Notes: generated from the sequence alone by a model not told the origin. 64,000 nucleotides of DNA from CAYUYV01 sp964561475 (GCA_964561475.1 CAZLPU010000016.1:1-64000), one strand, 5' to 3'. Numbered from the stretch's first letter, positions 43,115-52,091 are shown. Numbers and translations are program-made.

Positions 43115-45730
43115 TCAGTAGTCGATACGGGCGCCGAAAATGTAGCGCCGGCCGAAGCCTTCCACCTGGTTCGGAGTCCGGATGGAGTTGACGTAGCGGG
43201 TGTCCCGCTCATCACTCAAATTGTTACCATCCGCGAACAGAGTGACCGTGGCACCGTAGACATCGAAGGGCACGGTGTAGCGCACGGAGGCATCCAGGCG
43301 CTTGGTCTCGGCCCAGAATTCGGTCAGGCTGTCATTCTCGGTGGTGGAAAGCCAGTCATCCCGGTACTGATAGTTGACCCGGGCGGAAATGCCGAACTTC
43401 TCGTAATAGACCGAGACATTGTAGATGAGGTCCGAGGTGCCCGGCAGGGAAAAGGTGCCGCCGGGACGGGTCGGTGCGGTGAACTCACTGTCCAGAAGGG
43501 TCAGGTTGCCGCTCACACCGAAACCGTCCAGGGGGTAAGGCAGGAATGTGGCCTGACCGATGAACGACAGTTCCAGACCATAAAGCTCGCCGTCTTCCCC
43601 ATTAAAGAAGGAGTTGTAGATGACCGGCGTGCCTGGCTCCACCAGGCCACCAGAGAGACCGGCGCCGTTGTTCAGAATGATCGTGTCCGGATAGATCACA
43701 TTGTCGATGAAGCGGGCATAACCGCCGATGGACAACAGGCTGCCTTCCGCGAAATACCATTCCAGGGAGACATCAGCGCCATAGGCAAACTCCGCATCCA
43801 GGTCCGGATTGCCGCCGGAGGCCTGCAACTCGATCGGGTCGAAGCTGACGGAGGCCCGGGCCTCGGAATAGGTCGGGCGGCTGACGCCGGTGGTGCCGGA
43901 GACACGCAGTTTCAGGTCGTCCAGCAGGTCCACATTCACGTGGAGGCTGGGGAGGAAGTGTGTGTATTGATTGTCAGCAGACGTGGGTTCTTCAACACCG
44001 TCCACCAGGCGTGTGCCGGAGGTCTCGAAGTCGGTGACTTCGACCCGGGCGCCATACACCACGCTGCCCCAGTTGAACGCGGTCGTACCCATACCGTACA
44101 CGGCATAAATGGTCTCATCGATGCCGATCAGGCTGTCCGGGGTCTGGGGAATGGAGAATTCACCGCCCTGGGCCCGTTCCCAGGCATCCCGCAGGCCGAC
44201 ATTGTCATAATCGGTGGCGCCGATGGTGTTGTCGAAATCCGACGACCAGGGCTCGCCCGTGTTGAAGCTGTCAATGTCCACGCCAGCGGGAAACAGACCC
44301 TGCACCAGACCATCGCCGCCGGTCGCTTCGCGGATGTCGATCTGGAACCCGGTTTTGACAATGGTCTCATAACCCCAGACATCGATTTCCCGGGTGGCGT
44401 CAGCCTTGATCTTGTAGTTCTCCGTATCCAGGGTCGAGCCGAAGATGATCCCCAGATCCAACGCATAGGACACGGAATTGATGTCCGTCGGGTTCATGGT
44501 GAACGGCTCGAACAACTCCACCTGGGGGTTCTCGATGTCGGTGACATCATAGGCGGCGGCCACCTGGCCCCCCACGCTGAAGGGCAGAGGCAGAAGGGTG
44601 TCGTTGGTGGTTTCCGTGTAGTTGAGGCGCGCCTCGATGTCCCAGCCATAGGCGGCGAAGTCCGCGCCCAGGGTCGAGGTCCAGGTTGAGTTCGTGTAAA
44701 GACCATCTTCGAGAACGCGGGTCACCAGCACCAGGGGCTGATAGCCCACATCCGGGGTCAGTGGGATGCCGCCAGCCGCTGCCGCACCATCGGCAATGTC
44801 GAAATCGAACTGGTTGCGCTCTTCCCGGTCGAGGAATTCGCTGAAAATGGACGAGACGAAAATCCGGCCCGTGTCCCCGAACCGGTATTCGGCATTGCCG
44901 CCATAGGAGTTGTCTTCCCGCTCACCCCGGTAGGACCGGAAGTCGAGATTGGCCGGGATGATGCCGTTGGTTTCCGGATCCACCTCCAGCTCATATTCCC
45001 GGTTGTCGGTGATCCGGCCCCGCTTGTTGTGGGACCCGAAAACCAGAACACCCCAGTTCTCCCCAGCATAAAAGAGACGGCCATTGACCTTCTCAATGCC
45101 CACATCGCCCAGTTCCTGGTTGCCGTAGCCCCCTTCAATGGAGAAATGGAACCCATCCCCCCGGTCGAAGGGCGTGAAGGTGCGGATGTCGATGAAACCG
45201 GCCACCGCTTCACCGGGCATGTCCGGGGTCACGGCCTTGTTGATCCGGATTTCCCGGGTGATCGCGGAGGGGAAAGCATCGAAGCGCGGAATGCGGCCGT
45301 TTTCGGCGCCGGGCACGTCGATCCCGTCAAAGGCGATGGAGGTGAAGCGGAAAGGCGCGCCCCGGAAATTGATGAACCGGGCCTGACCCTGGTCCCGCTC
45401 GATGGCAAGGCCGGAGACACGGCCCAGGGAGTCCGCCAGGTTCTGGTCCGGGAAACGGCCGATGGTGTCGGCGGAGACCACGTCCAGGATGTTGGGCGCA
45501 AGACGCTTGGCTTCGATGGCCGCTGCCTGGCTGTCCCGGATCGGCGTGCCGGTGACGACGATCACGTCATCCATGCCAGCCGGTTCACCGGCGTCTTCAA
45601 CCGCGACGGGGTCGGTCTGATCGGTGGCCTCCACGTCTTGTGCGTGAGCCACGACCGGTGCTGCAACAAGCGCGGTGCTGAGCAGAAGTCCCGCCTTCCA
45701 AAGGCGGAGTGTGGTGCCGGAAACTGCCAT
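43115..45730 (-). CDS. TonB-dependent outer-membrane receptor
   Basis: 871 residues. Signal peptide to about residue 31 (VVAHAQD), TonB box DDVIVVTGTPI, a plug with IGRFPDQNLADSLGRVSGLAI and INFRGAPFRFTSIAFDGID, then a 22-strand barrel. The pattern of the closing strands (NPDLDAEFAYGADVSLEWYF, LSIGGYARFIDNVI) places it in the TIGR01782 group (TonB-Xanth-Caul), which imports carbohydrates and other bulky nutrients. The last residues (RYIFGARIDY) end in an aromatic, as needed for assembly. Ligand is unknown. Context, a phosphatase and a phosphonate transporter immediately downstream on the same strand, suggests a phosphorus-containing ligand. A candidate promoter with an embedded dyad lies near 45926-45953. 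Confidence 0.92.
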   Translation of the reverse strand: MAVSGTTLRLWKAGLLLSTALVAAPVVAHAQDVEATDQTDPVAVEDAGEPAGMDDVIVVTGTPIRDSQAAAIEAKRLAPNILDVVSADTIGRFPDQNLADSLGRVSGLAIERDQGQARFINFRGAPFRFTSIAFDGIDVPGAENGRIPRFDAFPSAITREIRINKAVTPDMPGEAVAGFIDIRTFTPFDRGDGFHFSIEGGYGNQELGDVGIEKVNGRLFYAGENWGVLVFGSHNKRGRITDNREYELEVDPETNGIIPANLDFRSYRGEREDNSYGGNAEYRFGDTGRIFVSSIFSEFLDREERNQFDFDIADGAAAAGGIPLTPDVGYQPLVLVTRVLEDGLYTNSTWTSTLGADFAAYGWDIEARLNYTETTNDTLLPLPFSVGGQVAAAYDVTDIENPQVELFEPFTMNPTDINSVSYALDLGIIFGSTLDTENYKIKADATREIDVWGYETIVKTGFQIDIREATGGDGLVQGLFPAGVDIDSFNTGEPWSSDFDNTIGATDYDNVGLRDAWERAQGGEFSIPQTPDSLIGIDETIYAVYGMGTTAFNWGSVVYGARVEVTDFETSGTRLVDGVEEPTSADNQYTHFLPSLHVNVDLLDDLKLRVSGTTGVSRPTYSEARASVSFDPIELQASGGNPDLDAEFAYGADVSLEWYFAEGSLLSIGGYARFIDNVIYPDTIILNNGAGLSGGLVEPGTPVIYNSFFNGEDGELYGLELSFIGQATFLPYPLDGFGVSGNLTLLDSEFTAPTRPGGTFSLPGTSDLIYNVSVYYEKFGISARVNYQYRDDWLSTTENDSLTEFWAETKRLDASVRYTVPFDVYGATVTLFADGNNLSDERDTRYVNSIRTPNQVEGFGRRYIFGARIDY

Positions 45731-45925
45731 GGAAAATGCCCCCAATCCTGAACCAATGCCTCCGCACCCTTTGGAAGGATCCAAGCCTGGTCAGGCAGGC
45801 CGGGTCAGTCCGGCTCCCGTCCAGTGCGGAGTGTCATGGAATGTTCACGCCTGCCCGGCAATCCCAACCATGCAGACCCACGGCTCCAGTTACCGCGCGG
45901 CCAGTGACACGCCCATGTCATCTTC

Positions 45926-45953
45926 ATTAAAGGTTTATGAACCTTTCTTGTAA
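45926..45953 (-). promoter_or_regulatory. Candidate receptor promoter
   Basis: Read on the minus strand: TTACAA as -35 (45948-45953), 16 bases, TTTAAT as -10 (45926-45931). It is in the only clearly AT-rich part of the gap and would give a leader of about 190 bases before the receptor start. Confidence 0.35.
45929..45946. promoter_or_regulatory. Perfect dyad within receptor promoter
   Basis: AAAGGTT-TATG-AACCTTT, 7-base arms, placed between and partly over the proposed -35 and -10 elements, as a repressor site would be. Confidence 0.4.
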
Positions 45954-46142
45954 CGGCGCGCATTTGGGTTCCGGAACAGTCTTGTACACCAGTTCATTGA
46001 TCCCTCAGTACACGGCAGGTCAGGAGGGCCGCGACATCCGGCTTTCGCGGGCATGCTGTAGGGTCAGGATGGGTCGGCAGGGTGAGGCGCGGAACTCGAT
46101 GGACCCGGGACTGTTTTTGTTGGTGCACAAGGAGAAGGATAC

Positions 46143-46754
46143 ATGGCGGACGGGCATCACACGGCGGGCGGGGACACCAAGGCCACATTCCGGGACCAGT
46201 TCAAATCCCTGGTCCATTCCCCGTGGATGTATCCGGCCCTGGCCTTCCTGTCGTTCCTGGAAAACACGATCCTGCTGTTTGCCATCGAGCCCCTGTTCAT
46301 TCCCGTCATGGTGGCCCGGCGCAAACAGGCCTTTCTGATTGCCGGGGCCATGGTGGTGGGCAGTCTTGCGGGCGGGCTGGTGACCTACTGGCTGGCCGCC
46401 AGCCTTTACGATTCCGCGATCCAGCCGTTCCTGGACAATATGGGCCTTGCGGACACCGCCCAGTCTGTCAGGGCCGATATCGAGGAACGCGGCTTCATCG
46501 CCATGTTCATTATCGGCCTGACACCGGTCCCCTTCCAGCTTGGCACTATCGCGGCGGGCGCGATTGCCATGCCCCTGCCCCTCTTTATCGCAGCGATCGT
46601 GACCGCACGGGGCTTGCGTTACGGGGCGCTTGCTCTGCTGGTCTACTGGGTCGGAAACCGGGCTGAACAACTCATCGAGGACTACCAGCTTGAAATCTTC
46701 ATCGGCTTTGGCGTCCTTTTTGTTCTTCTGGTGCTGGTGGGCTTTCTTCTGTGA
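46143..46754 (+). CDS. VTT/YqaA-like (DedA-related) membrane protein
   Basis: 203 residues, start preceded by AAGGAG. It has about five hydrophobic segments and the family-typical stretches IEPLFIPVMVARRKQAFLIA, GGLVTYWLAASL and FIIGLTPVPFQLGTIAAGA, which match the VTT (SNARE-associated) domain and in particular the YqaA/DedA-related proteins. Related proteins support membrane lipid handling and envelope integrity, some by flipping undecaprenyl phosphate or phosphatidylethanolamine; the exact substrate here is unknown. The proline in TPVPFQ and the membrane-embedded loop are conserved features. It is a single-gene unit ended by the hairpin at 46779. Confidence 0.82.
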   Translation: MADGHHTAGGDTKATFRDQFKSLVHSPWMYPALAFLSFLENTILLFAIEPLFIPVMVARRKQAFLIAGAMVVGSLAGGLVTYWLAASLYDSAIQPFLDNMGLADTAQSVRADIEERGFIAMFIIGLTPVPFQLGTIAAGAIAMPLPLFIAAIVTARGLRYGALALLVYWVGNRAEQLIEDYQLEIFIGFGVLFVLLVLVGFLL

Positions 46755-46778
46755 TAGATCCGCAGACGGAACAAAGAA

Positions 46779-46809
46779 AACCCGCCGCGGAGTGAACCGT
46801 GGCGGGGTT
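46779..46809. terminator. Long hairpin between convergent genes
   Basis: AACCCGCCGCGG pairs with CCGTGGCGGGGTT around AGTGAA, with one bulge and one G-T pair: about 12 paired bases. It serves the genes ending at 46754 and 46865. Confidence 0.65.
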
Positions 46810-46864
46810 ACACATTTCATCATGTCACAAAGTCATGTCGCAAAGTCGGGCGGTGAGGCCGTAA

Positions 46865-47347
46865 TCAGCCTTCAACGGCCAGGGGACCGGCGCCCCAGAG
46901 CTTGGAAAACCGTTCGCAGTGGATCACCACGGACGCAAACTGGCTCAGATCCGTGCCTTCGGGGATCTCGAAGGTTTGGGCACCCCGGCTGCTCTCAAGC
47001 GCGCTCACCAGCACGCTGCCCCGGGTGGCGTTCCTGCCGGTCAGGTCTTCCGGAGCCATGGGGGAGAGGAAGAGTTTCAGGTCCGGGCCACGGCGGGTGC
47101 GGAAATTGTCACTGAGGGAAATGTAGTTCTTGCCGTTTTCAAAGTAGATCGTCCATTCGCCCTCGATCTTGTATTCCTGATTGGTCCAGCCGCCGGTGGC
47201 AATTTCCACCCGTTCCGCCGCCGCTGCGTCCGTTTTGTCGAGCTGCTCGGCCTGTGCGCCGGAGAGGCCGCTCAAGACGACGCCGAAGACGCCAAAAGTA
47301 ACCGTCAGGGCGGTCAGGCCCGCCGCGAAGAATGCCCGCATGGTCAT
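46865..47347 (-). CDS. DM13-domain exported protein
   Basis: 160 residues from ATG 47347, which has GGAGG 7 bases upstream. The signal peptide (MTMRAFFAAGLTALTVTFG and on to about residue 35, AQAEQ) is followed by a DM13 domain: GEWTIYFENGKNYISLSDNF, GPDLKLFLSP and SVVIHCERFSKLWGAGPL. The single conserved cysteine in HCERF is the hallmark residue of DM13, which is proposed to take part in extracellular redox chemistry. Periplasmic or surface location is inferred. It stands alone, convergent with the VTT gene. Confidence 0.85.
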   Translation of the reverse strand: MTMRAFFAAGLTALTVTFGVFGVVLSGLSGAQAEQLDKTDAAAAERVEIATGGWTNQEYKIEGEWTIYFENGKNYISLSDNFRTRRGPDLKLFLSPMAPEDLTGRNATRGSVLVSALESSRGAQTFEIPEGTDLSQFASVVIHCERFSKLWGAGPLAVEG

Positions 47348-47700
47348 GCCAATCCTCCAATTCTGTCCAGACAGTGCCAACCAAGAGCGAACCCGGCCAT
47401 CTGCGCCCCACCTTGCGGGGGCCCGATCCAACCGGTGCCGTTCATGCCGGCACATCTTTGTAAAATGACGACATCGGCCCGGTGTTCGGACCCTGTGCAG
47501 CGCCAGTGCGCGCCCCGCACGTCTCACACATAAGACCGTGCTGGCAGCACGCTCATCACAAAAACCGGAGTTTACGTGAGGGTTTGGTTAGAACGGAGTT
47601 GGATCAGGTTGGGTGACACTGGGGCTGCCGAGGCCCTGTGCGCCGCAGCCCCCCATAGAGGTGCTCCGCACCGTGAACGACAAGACACTGGATCCTGATT
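47348..47700. other. Intergenic region after scpB
   Basis: 353 bases without a supported gene. In many alphaproteobacteria tatA follows scpB here; it is absent. A hairpin (47621-47652) lies near the scpB end. Confidence 0.5.
47621..47652 (-). terminator. Hairpin downstream of scpB
   Basis: GGGGCTGC and GCAGCCCC pair perfectly over a 16-base loop, about 50 bases after the scpB stop. No T-run; weak terminator or mRNA 3' end. Confidence 0.35.
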
Positions 47701-49479
47701 TCAGCCGGTTGCGGAGCGGGTTTGAGGTCCCTCTTGACCGCCACTGTCTTCCTCGCCATCGACTCCCTCGGGACCCTCTTGGTCCGCAAGGACATCATCG
47801 TCCTCCTCAAGGGCATCCATTTCCATGTCATCATCGTCTTCGCCGACCTCTCCGTCCCCGTCGCCGTGACCGTCTTTCGTTGGTGAGGGGATCGAAAAGT
47901 CAGGAGGCAGACGCCAGTCAAGCAGCCCCGCGGCCTTGAGTTCCTCAAGACCCGGAAGATCCGTCACCGTAGCAAGGCCGAAATGATCGAGAAAGGCATC
48001 AGTCGTGCCGTAGGTGATGGGACGGCCTGGCACCTGCTTGCGCCCGCGCATCCGGGCCCAGCCCACTTCCAGAAGCACATCCAGCGTGCCCTTCGAAACG
48101 GAAACGCCACGGAGCTGTTCGATCTCCGCCCGGGTCACCGGCTGGTGATAGGCAATGATCGCCAGGGTCTCGATGGCGGCCCGTGACAGCTTCTTGGGCT
48201 CGATCCGTTCTTTCTGCAGCAGGAAACTCAGATCTGTCGCAGTCCGGAACGCCCATTTACCGGCGACCTGCACCAGATTGACGCCCCGACTGCTGTAGAG
48301 CATCTGAAGATCGTCAAGGATGGCACGCAGATCCATGTTCTTGGGCAGTCGTTCCTTGAGGACGACCTCGTTCAAGGGCTCGGCGGAGGCAAACAGGATC
48401 GCCTCGACCATGCGCATGGCTTCAGCGGGCTCAAGGGCGATCGCAACCGGCTCCAGCGGCGCCTCATCGTCTTCAGCCTCTTCTCCTCGGTCAGTCTCCC
48501 CGGCCACTACCCGGTCCGTGTCGTGATCGTGATCCGGTTGATCGTCCGCGAGCAGAGTCTGTTCCTGCTGGGCCGGGAGCGTCGTCTGGTCGTCCCCGGT
48601 CACCGATGACACCTGACCCGTGAGCACGTCTTCATCGGCCATGGCCGGGTCATCAGGGTCGAGAAGGCCTGCCTGAAATTCAGCGGGCTCCGGGTTGCCT
48701 GCTTCTGGTCCAGTCAGTTCTGGCCCAGTCATTTCAGGCCCAGTCCTTTCAAGTCCGGCCGTTTCCGGCTCTCTCGCGTCCGGATCTGCGGGCTCGGGGC
48801 TCCCGGCAATGGCCTGGGCGATGGCCTTCAGGGACAGGCGCACATTCTGGTTCAACTGCTCTGTCATGTCGTCAGCACCGGAATCATCCGGGTTGGTATC
48901 CCGACCGACCGGAGTGCCTGCGTCCTGCGCGGTGAACTCCCGGCCATCTTCGTCCGTATCCGCTTGATCCCTATCGGCGGCTTGCGCCCCGACACCGGGA
49001 TCATCGCCGTTGCCCTTTTCACCCGGCTGGTCGCCTTCGTCTTCCTGGTTTTCGTCTTCCAGGTCTTCCAGAACCGCTTCGCGGATGGCACCCAGGACAG
49101 CATCATCACTCATGACAGTCTCCCACGGGGCTTCCCCCAAGTCTTCGTCCCCAATGTCATCGTCCCCAATGTCATCATCGGGTGCGCAGCATTCGGCATC
49201 ATGCATTTCCGGGGCATCATCACGTCCATGCCCACCCGGCCCGCTTGCCCCATGGCCATCTGCATCAAGATCATAGGCGCACGGACCTTGCCCTGTGCCA
49301 TTTCGGGATTGTCCGACTTCATCGGTCCATGGGCCATCCTGTTCATGGCCCGTCGTGCCGTGTTTCCTGGTCCCATGACCCCGTTCCTCAGGGCGGGAGC
49401 CTGGGTGGGCACGATCCGCAATGCCGCTGCCGGCCTGTGAACGGACAGTAAATCCCGGGTCGTCATCGATCACCGTCAT
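47701..49479 (-). CDS. scpB: Segregation and condensation protein ScpB with long acidic leader
   Basis: The C-terminal 240 or so residues are ScpB: paired winged helices with MRMVEAILFASAEPLNEVVL, LSRAAIETLAIIAYHQPVTR, EIEQLRGVSVSKGTLDVLLE and GRPITYGTTDAFLDHFGL. ScpB joins ScpA and SMC in the chromosome-condensation complex. Before it lies an unusual disordered, Asp/Glu/Gly-rich leader of several hundred residues, against almost none in typical ScpB (about 200 residues in total). The start is unsure: ATG 49479 (592 residues) has no ribosome site; a GTG-ATG pair at 49560 and an ATG at 49113 (with GGGAG 6 bases upstream, 470 residues) are alternatives. The leader contains in-frame 15 bp repeats. 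A second acidic tail follows the core. Confidence 0.85.
   Translation of the reverse strand: MTVIDDDPGFTVRSQAGSGIADRAHPGSRPEERGHGTRKHGTTGHEQDGPWTDEVGQSRNGTGQGPCAYDLDADGHGASGPGGHGRDDAPEMHDAECCAPDDDIGDDDIGDEDLGEAPWETVMSDDAVLGAIREAVLEDLEDENQEDEGDQPGEKGNGDDPGVGAQAADRDQADTDEDGREFTAQDAGTPVGRDTNPDDSGADDMTEQLNQNVRLSLKAIAQAIAGSPEPADPDAREPETAGLERTGPEMTGPELTGPEAGNPEPAEFQAGLLDPDDPAMADEDVLTGQVSSVTGDDQTTLPAQQEQTLLADDQPDHDHDTDRVVAGETDRGEEAEDDEAPLEPVAIALEPAEAMRMVEAILFASAEPLNEVVLKERLPKNMDLRAILDDLQMLYSSRGVNLVQVAGKWAFRTATDLSFLLQKERIEPKKLSRAAIETLAIIAYHQPVTRAEIEQLRGVSVSKGTLDVLLEVGWARMRGRKQVPGRPITYGTTDAFLDHFGLATVTDLPGLEELKAAGLLDWRLPPDFSIPSPTKDGHGDGDGEVGEDDDDMEMDALEEDDDVLADQEGPEGVDGEEDSGGQEGPQTRSATG
48703..48762. 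repeat. In-frame 15 bp repeat, 4 copies, in scpB
   Basis: Degenerate unit TTCTGGCCCAGTCAT at 48703, 48718, 48733 and 48748. On the minus strand it codes the T-G-P-E-x repeats of the acidic ScpB leader. Confidence 0.8.
49147..49176. repeat. In-frame 15 bp repeat, 2 copies, in scpB
   Basis: GTCCCCAATGTCATC twice in tandem, exact, coding DDIGD-type repeats on the minus strand. Confidence 0.85.
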
Positions 49480-49576
49480 GACAGAATACGTCCGCAAATG
49501 TGCCAGAAAAAGGTCAATCCGCCTGGGTGATGAAGGCGGGCATTGGCTCCCCTTCATCACCCAGGTGGATCTCTGC

Positions 49577-50896
49577 TCAAGCCTCTCCGGAAGCGGCCCT
49601 GGGATTGCCCGGGAAGGGGATCATCTGCCCGCCCGGTTCATCACCGCCGTCGCCCTCAAGGGTCTCTTGTGCCAGGGCCGTGGTGCCAAAAGGCCCGTTG
49701 CCCGTGGCGTCTTCCGGTCCGGTGTCAGGCTCTCCGGATCCATCCGTTTGGCCCGCGTCTTCCCTTGGAGGACAGGCGTCCGCGACCGGTTCTTCAGACC
49801 CCGGGCCGTCTTGATGGCCGGGACCTGCCTCTTCCGGGCTCATACCCTCCCCATCGGGATCGGCACCGCCGGGTCCCAAGTCCCCACTTCCAGCGTCCCC
49901 ACTTCCGGCATCCCCGTTTCCAGGCGGGTCCTGCCAGTGGGGCTCATTCTCTCCCGATTCCCTGCGGCGACGGACATAGAGGGGGCCGAACTGTTTCAAT
50001 TGCCGGATTTCCAGAAACCCGTCCCGCACCAACTCAAGGGTTGCGGTGAACGTACTGGCCACTGCGGTGCGATTCTTTCGCGGGCCGTCCTCTACGCCTT
50101 CGATGGTCCCTGGTAGGAACATCTCCAGCATGCTCCAGTCCGCGATCTTACCCAGCATGCTCTCGATGCGGTGACGGGCTTGTTCGATGGCATAGATCGG
50201 CGGGCGGGTGGGCTCATAGGTGATTTCGATGGTGCGTGTCCGCTGACGGGTATAGGCCTTGAGCAGATCCTGCAACGTATCCCTGTAGTCCGCCAGCCGA
50301 TGGACGCGCACGGGTTCTGGATCGCCCCGCGGAAACACGTCCCGACCCAGACGATCCCGGGCCATGAGTTTCGCCGCCGCCTCCCGCATGGCCTCCAGGC
50401 GCTGAAGATGGAATTGAAGCTGGGCGGCAAGCTCCTCGCCGGTGGGCTCCTCGTCCTCATCCTCCGGATCCGGCAAAAGCAGCTTCGATTTGAGATAGGC
50501 CAGCCAGGCGGCCATCACGAGATATTCCGCAGCCAGCTCAAGCCGCTTCTTTTTCGCTTCGGCGATGAAGTAGAGATATTGCTCCGCCAGGGCCAGAACC
50601 GAGATCTTGGCAAGATCCACCTTCTGGGCCTTGGCGAGGGTCAGAAGCACGTCCAGGGGGCCTTCGAAGCCGCCCACATCCACGATCAGGGCATCCGTCG
50701 GGTGGTTGTCCGACGCTTCCCATTCCGCATCGGTCAGGCCGTCGTCCGGCGCGTCTCCCGATTTGGCCTCGGCACCGGCTTCTGCCTGCGCATCCGGCCC
50801 ATGGGATTGGGAAGACGGTTCCTGGGCCGGACCGTTGTCCGGCGCCTGCCCGTCATCGGCAGTCTGTTCGCCGATTTCCCCATCGTCACGTGTCAC
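49577..50896 (-). CDS. scpA: Segregation and condensation protein ScpA
   Basis: 439 residues from GTG 50896 (AGGTAG upstream). The kleisin core runs from about 68 (DVGGFEGPLDVLLTLAKAQ, the SMC-contacting N-terminal helix) through AEQYLYFIAEAKKKRLELAAEYLVMAAWLAYLKSKLLL, written here in family terms, to the winged helix near 310 (VASTFTATLELVRDG, IRQLKQFGPLYV). ScpA bridges SMC heads together with ScpB. About 65 residues of acidic leader and 120 residues of Gly/Asp/Pro-rich tail are extra compared with usual ScpA (about 260 residues), paralleling the ScpB leader. scpB starts within 100 bases downstream. Confidence 0.92.
   Translation of the reverse strand: MTRDDGEIGEQTADDGQAPDNGPAQEPSSQSHGPDAQAEAGAEAKSGDAPDDGLTDAEWEASDNHPTDALIVDVGGFEGPLDVLLTLAKAQKVDLAKISVLALAEQYLYFIAEAKKKRLELAAEYLVMAAWLAYLKSKLLLPDPEDEDEEPTGEELAAQLQFHLQRLEAMREAAAKLMARDRLGRDVFPRGDPEPVRVHRLADYRDTLQDLLKAYTRQRTRTIEITYEPTRPPIYAIEQARHRIESMLGKIADWSMLEMFLPGTIEGVEDGPRKNRTAVASTFTATLELVRDGFLEIRQLKQFGPLYVRRRRESGENEPHWQDPPGNGDAGSGDAGSGDLGPGGADPDGEGMSPEEAGPGHQDGPGSEEPVADACPPREDAGQTDGSGEPDTGPEDATGNGPFGTTALAQETLEGDGGDEPGGQMIPFPGNPRAASGEA
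49881..49925. repeat. In-frame 15 bp repeat, 3 copies, in scpA
   Basis: TCCCCACTTCC(A/G)(G/C)(C/A)-type units at 49881, 49896 and 49911, coding G-D-A-G-S / G-D-L-G-P repeats of the ScpA tail on the minus strand. Confidence 0.75.
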
Positions 50897-51016
50897 CGGT
50901 CATCTACCTGTATGCGTGGCTGTTCCCCCATAGCCATCCGGATGGAAGGGGACCATGACCGTCCTGCCCGGCGCCGTGTTCGGTCCATGTCAGCGGGGCA
51001 TTGGGGCCCGATCCCG

Positions 51017-52042
51017 TCAGGAAACAGAATCAAGAATAGCCTCGAGTTTAGCCCATGCCGCATGCGGCGCGAATGGCTCAAGGGCCGGATTCGCAATCAG
51101 GGACAGGGCATTTTGCGCGCGCTCGGCGGCCCGACCGGACAGAGCGGGACTGGCGGCGGCGACATCGACCATCTCATTGAGGTCCCCGTTACAGTGGAGA
51201 ACGATATCGCAGCCCGCCTCCAGGGAGCGGCGGGTCCGTTCCGCGTAGCCCCCGCTCAGGGCCTTCATGGAAAGGTCATCCGTGAGGAGAAGACCATCGA
51301 ACCCGATGACGCCTCTGATGGTCTCGTTGACCACTTTCGCGGACCAGGTCGCTGGCTGGGACGAATCGACGGCGCTGTAGATGACATGGGCGGTCATGGC
51401 CACGGGGTAGTCCTTGAGCGCCCGGAAAGGCTCGAAATCGACCGCGTTCAACTCGTTCATGGTGATGGTGACCGTGGGAAGTTCCAGGTGGCTATCCACC
51501 TTCGCGCGCCCGTGTCCGGGAATGTGCTTGACCACGGGCAGCACCCCGGAGGCCAGCATGATCTTGGCCGCATGGCCGGCAAGCACGCCCACCGTCTCCG
51601 GGTCATCCGCATAGGCCCGGTTGCCGATGATGCCATGTTCATCCGACGCCGGAACATCCGCGACGGGCATGCAGTTCATGGTGATCCCCACCTCCCGCAG
51701 GTCATGGGCCATGAGACGGGTGGACAACTCCAGGGCCTCCAGACCCTTCTGCCGGTCCGCCTTGTAGATCCTGCCGAATTGGGCGGCGGGCGGATAGGCG
51801 GGCCATTCCGGCGGTGTCAGCCGGGCAACCCGGCCGCCTTCCTGATCCACGAGAATGGGCAGATCCTCCCGCCCGGTCACAGTCTTCAGTTCATGGACCA
51901 GGGCCTGGACCTGTTCACGGGTCTCGATATTGCGGGCAAACAGGATGACGCCCCAGGGACGGGACTGCTCGAGAAACCACTTTTCCCCTGCGGTGAGGCG
52001 CATCCCCCTTACACCGAAAATACATGCTCTTGAATCTGACAT
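51017..52042 (-). CDS. nagZ: Beta-N-acetylhexosaminidase NagZ
   Basis: 341-residue glycoside hydrolase family 3 enzyme. It has the family motif KHIPGHG (172-178, catalytic His/Asp dyad loop) and LLLTDDLSMK (nucleophile Asp255 or 256), plus VDQEGGRVARL. NagZ removes N-acetylglucosamine from 1,6-anhydromuropeptides during cell-wall recycling in the cytoplasm; its product can influence beta-lactamase induction in some bacteria. There is no signal peptide. ATG 52042 has AAAGGA upstream. It follows the SPOR protein gene and precedes scpA, the order usual in alphaproteobacteria. A five-fold 14 bp repeat lies 50 bases upstream of the start. Confidence 0.93.
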   Translation of the reverse strand: MSDSRACIFGVRGMRLTAGEKWFLEQSRPWGVILFARNIETREQVQALVHELKTVTGREDLPILVDQEGGRVARLTPPEWPAYPPAAQFGRIYKADRQKGLEALELSTRLMAHDLREVGITMNCMPVADVPASDEHGIIGNRAYADDPETVGVLAGHAAKIMLASGVLPVVKHIPGHGRAKVDSHLELPTVTITMNELNAVDFEPFRALKDYPVAMTAHVIYSAVDSSQPATWSAKVVNETIRGVIGFDGLLLTDDLSMKALSGGYAERTRRSLEAGCDIVLHCNGDLNEMVDVAAASPALSGRAAERAQNALSLIANPALEPFAPHAAWAKLEAILDSVS

Positions 52043-52091
52043 TCCTGAAAGTCCTTTCACGAGGCAATCCGCAGCACCGCACGCGTGCATT

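Larger units (their letters stand above)
45731..46142. other. Divergent intergenic region
   Basis: 412 bases between the receptor gene and the VTT-family gene, no gene supported. It holds the candidate receptor promoter and dyad, and ends with AAGGAGAAGG as ribosome site for the gene at 46143. Confidence 0.5.

Noticed and set aside
48964..49440. Hydrophobic 158-codon frame opposite the scpB leader
   Set aside because: It arises from reading the Asp/Glu codons of the acidic ScpB leader in reverse; the hydrophobicity is artefactual.
50171..52033. 620-codon open frame opposite scpA and nagZ
   Set aside because: Spans two well-identified genes on the other strand and has no ribosome site.
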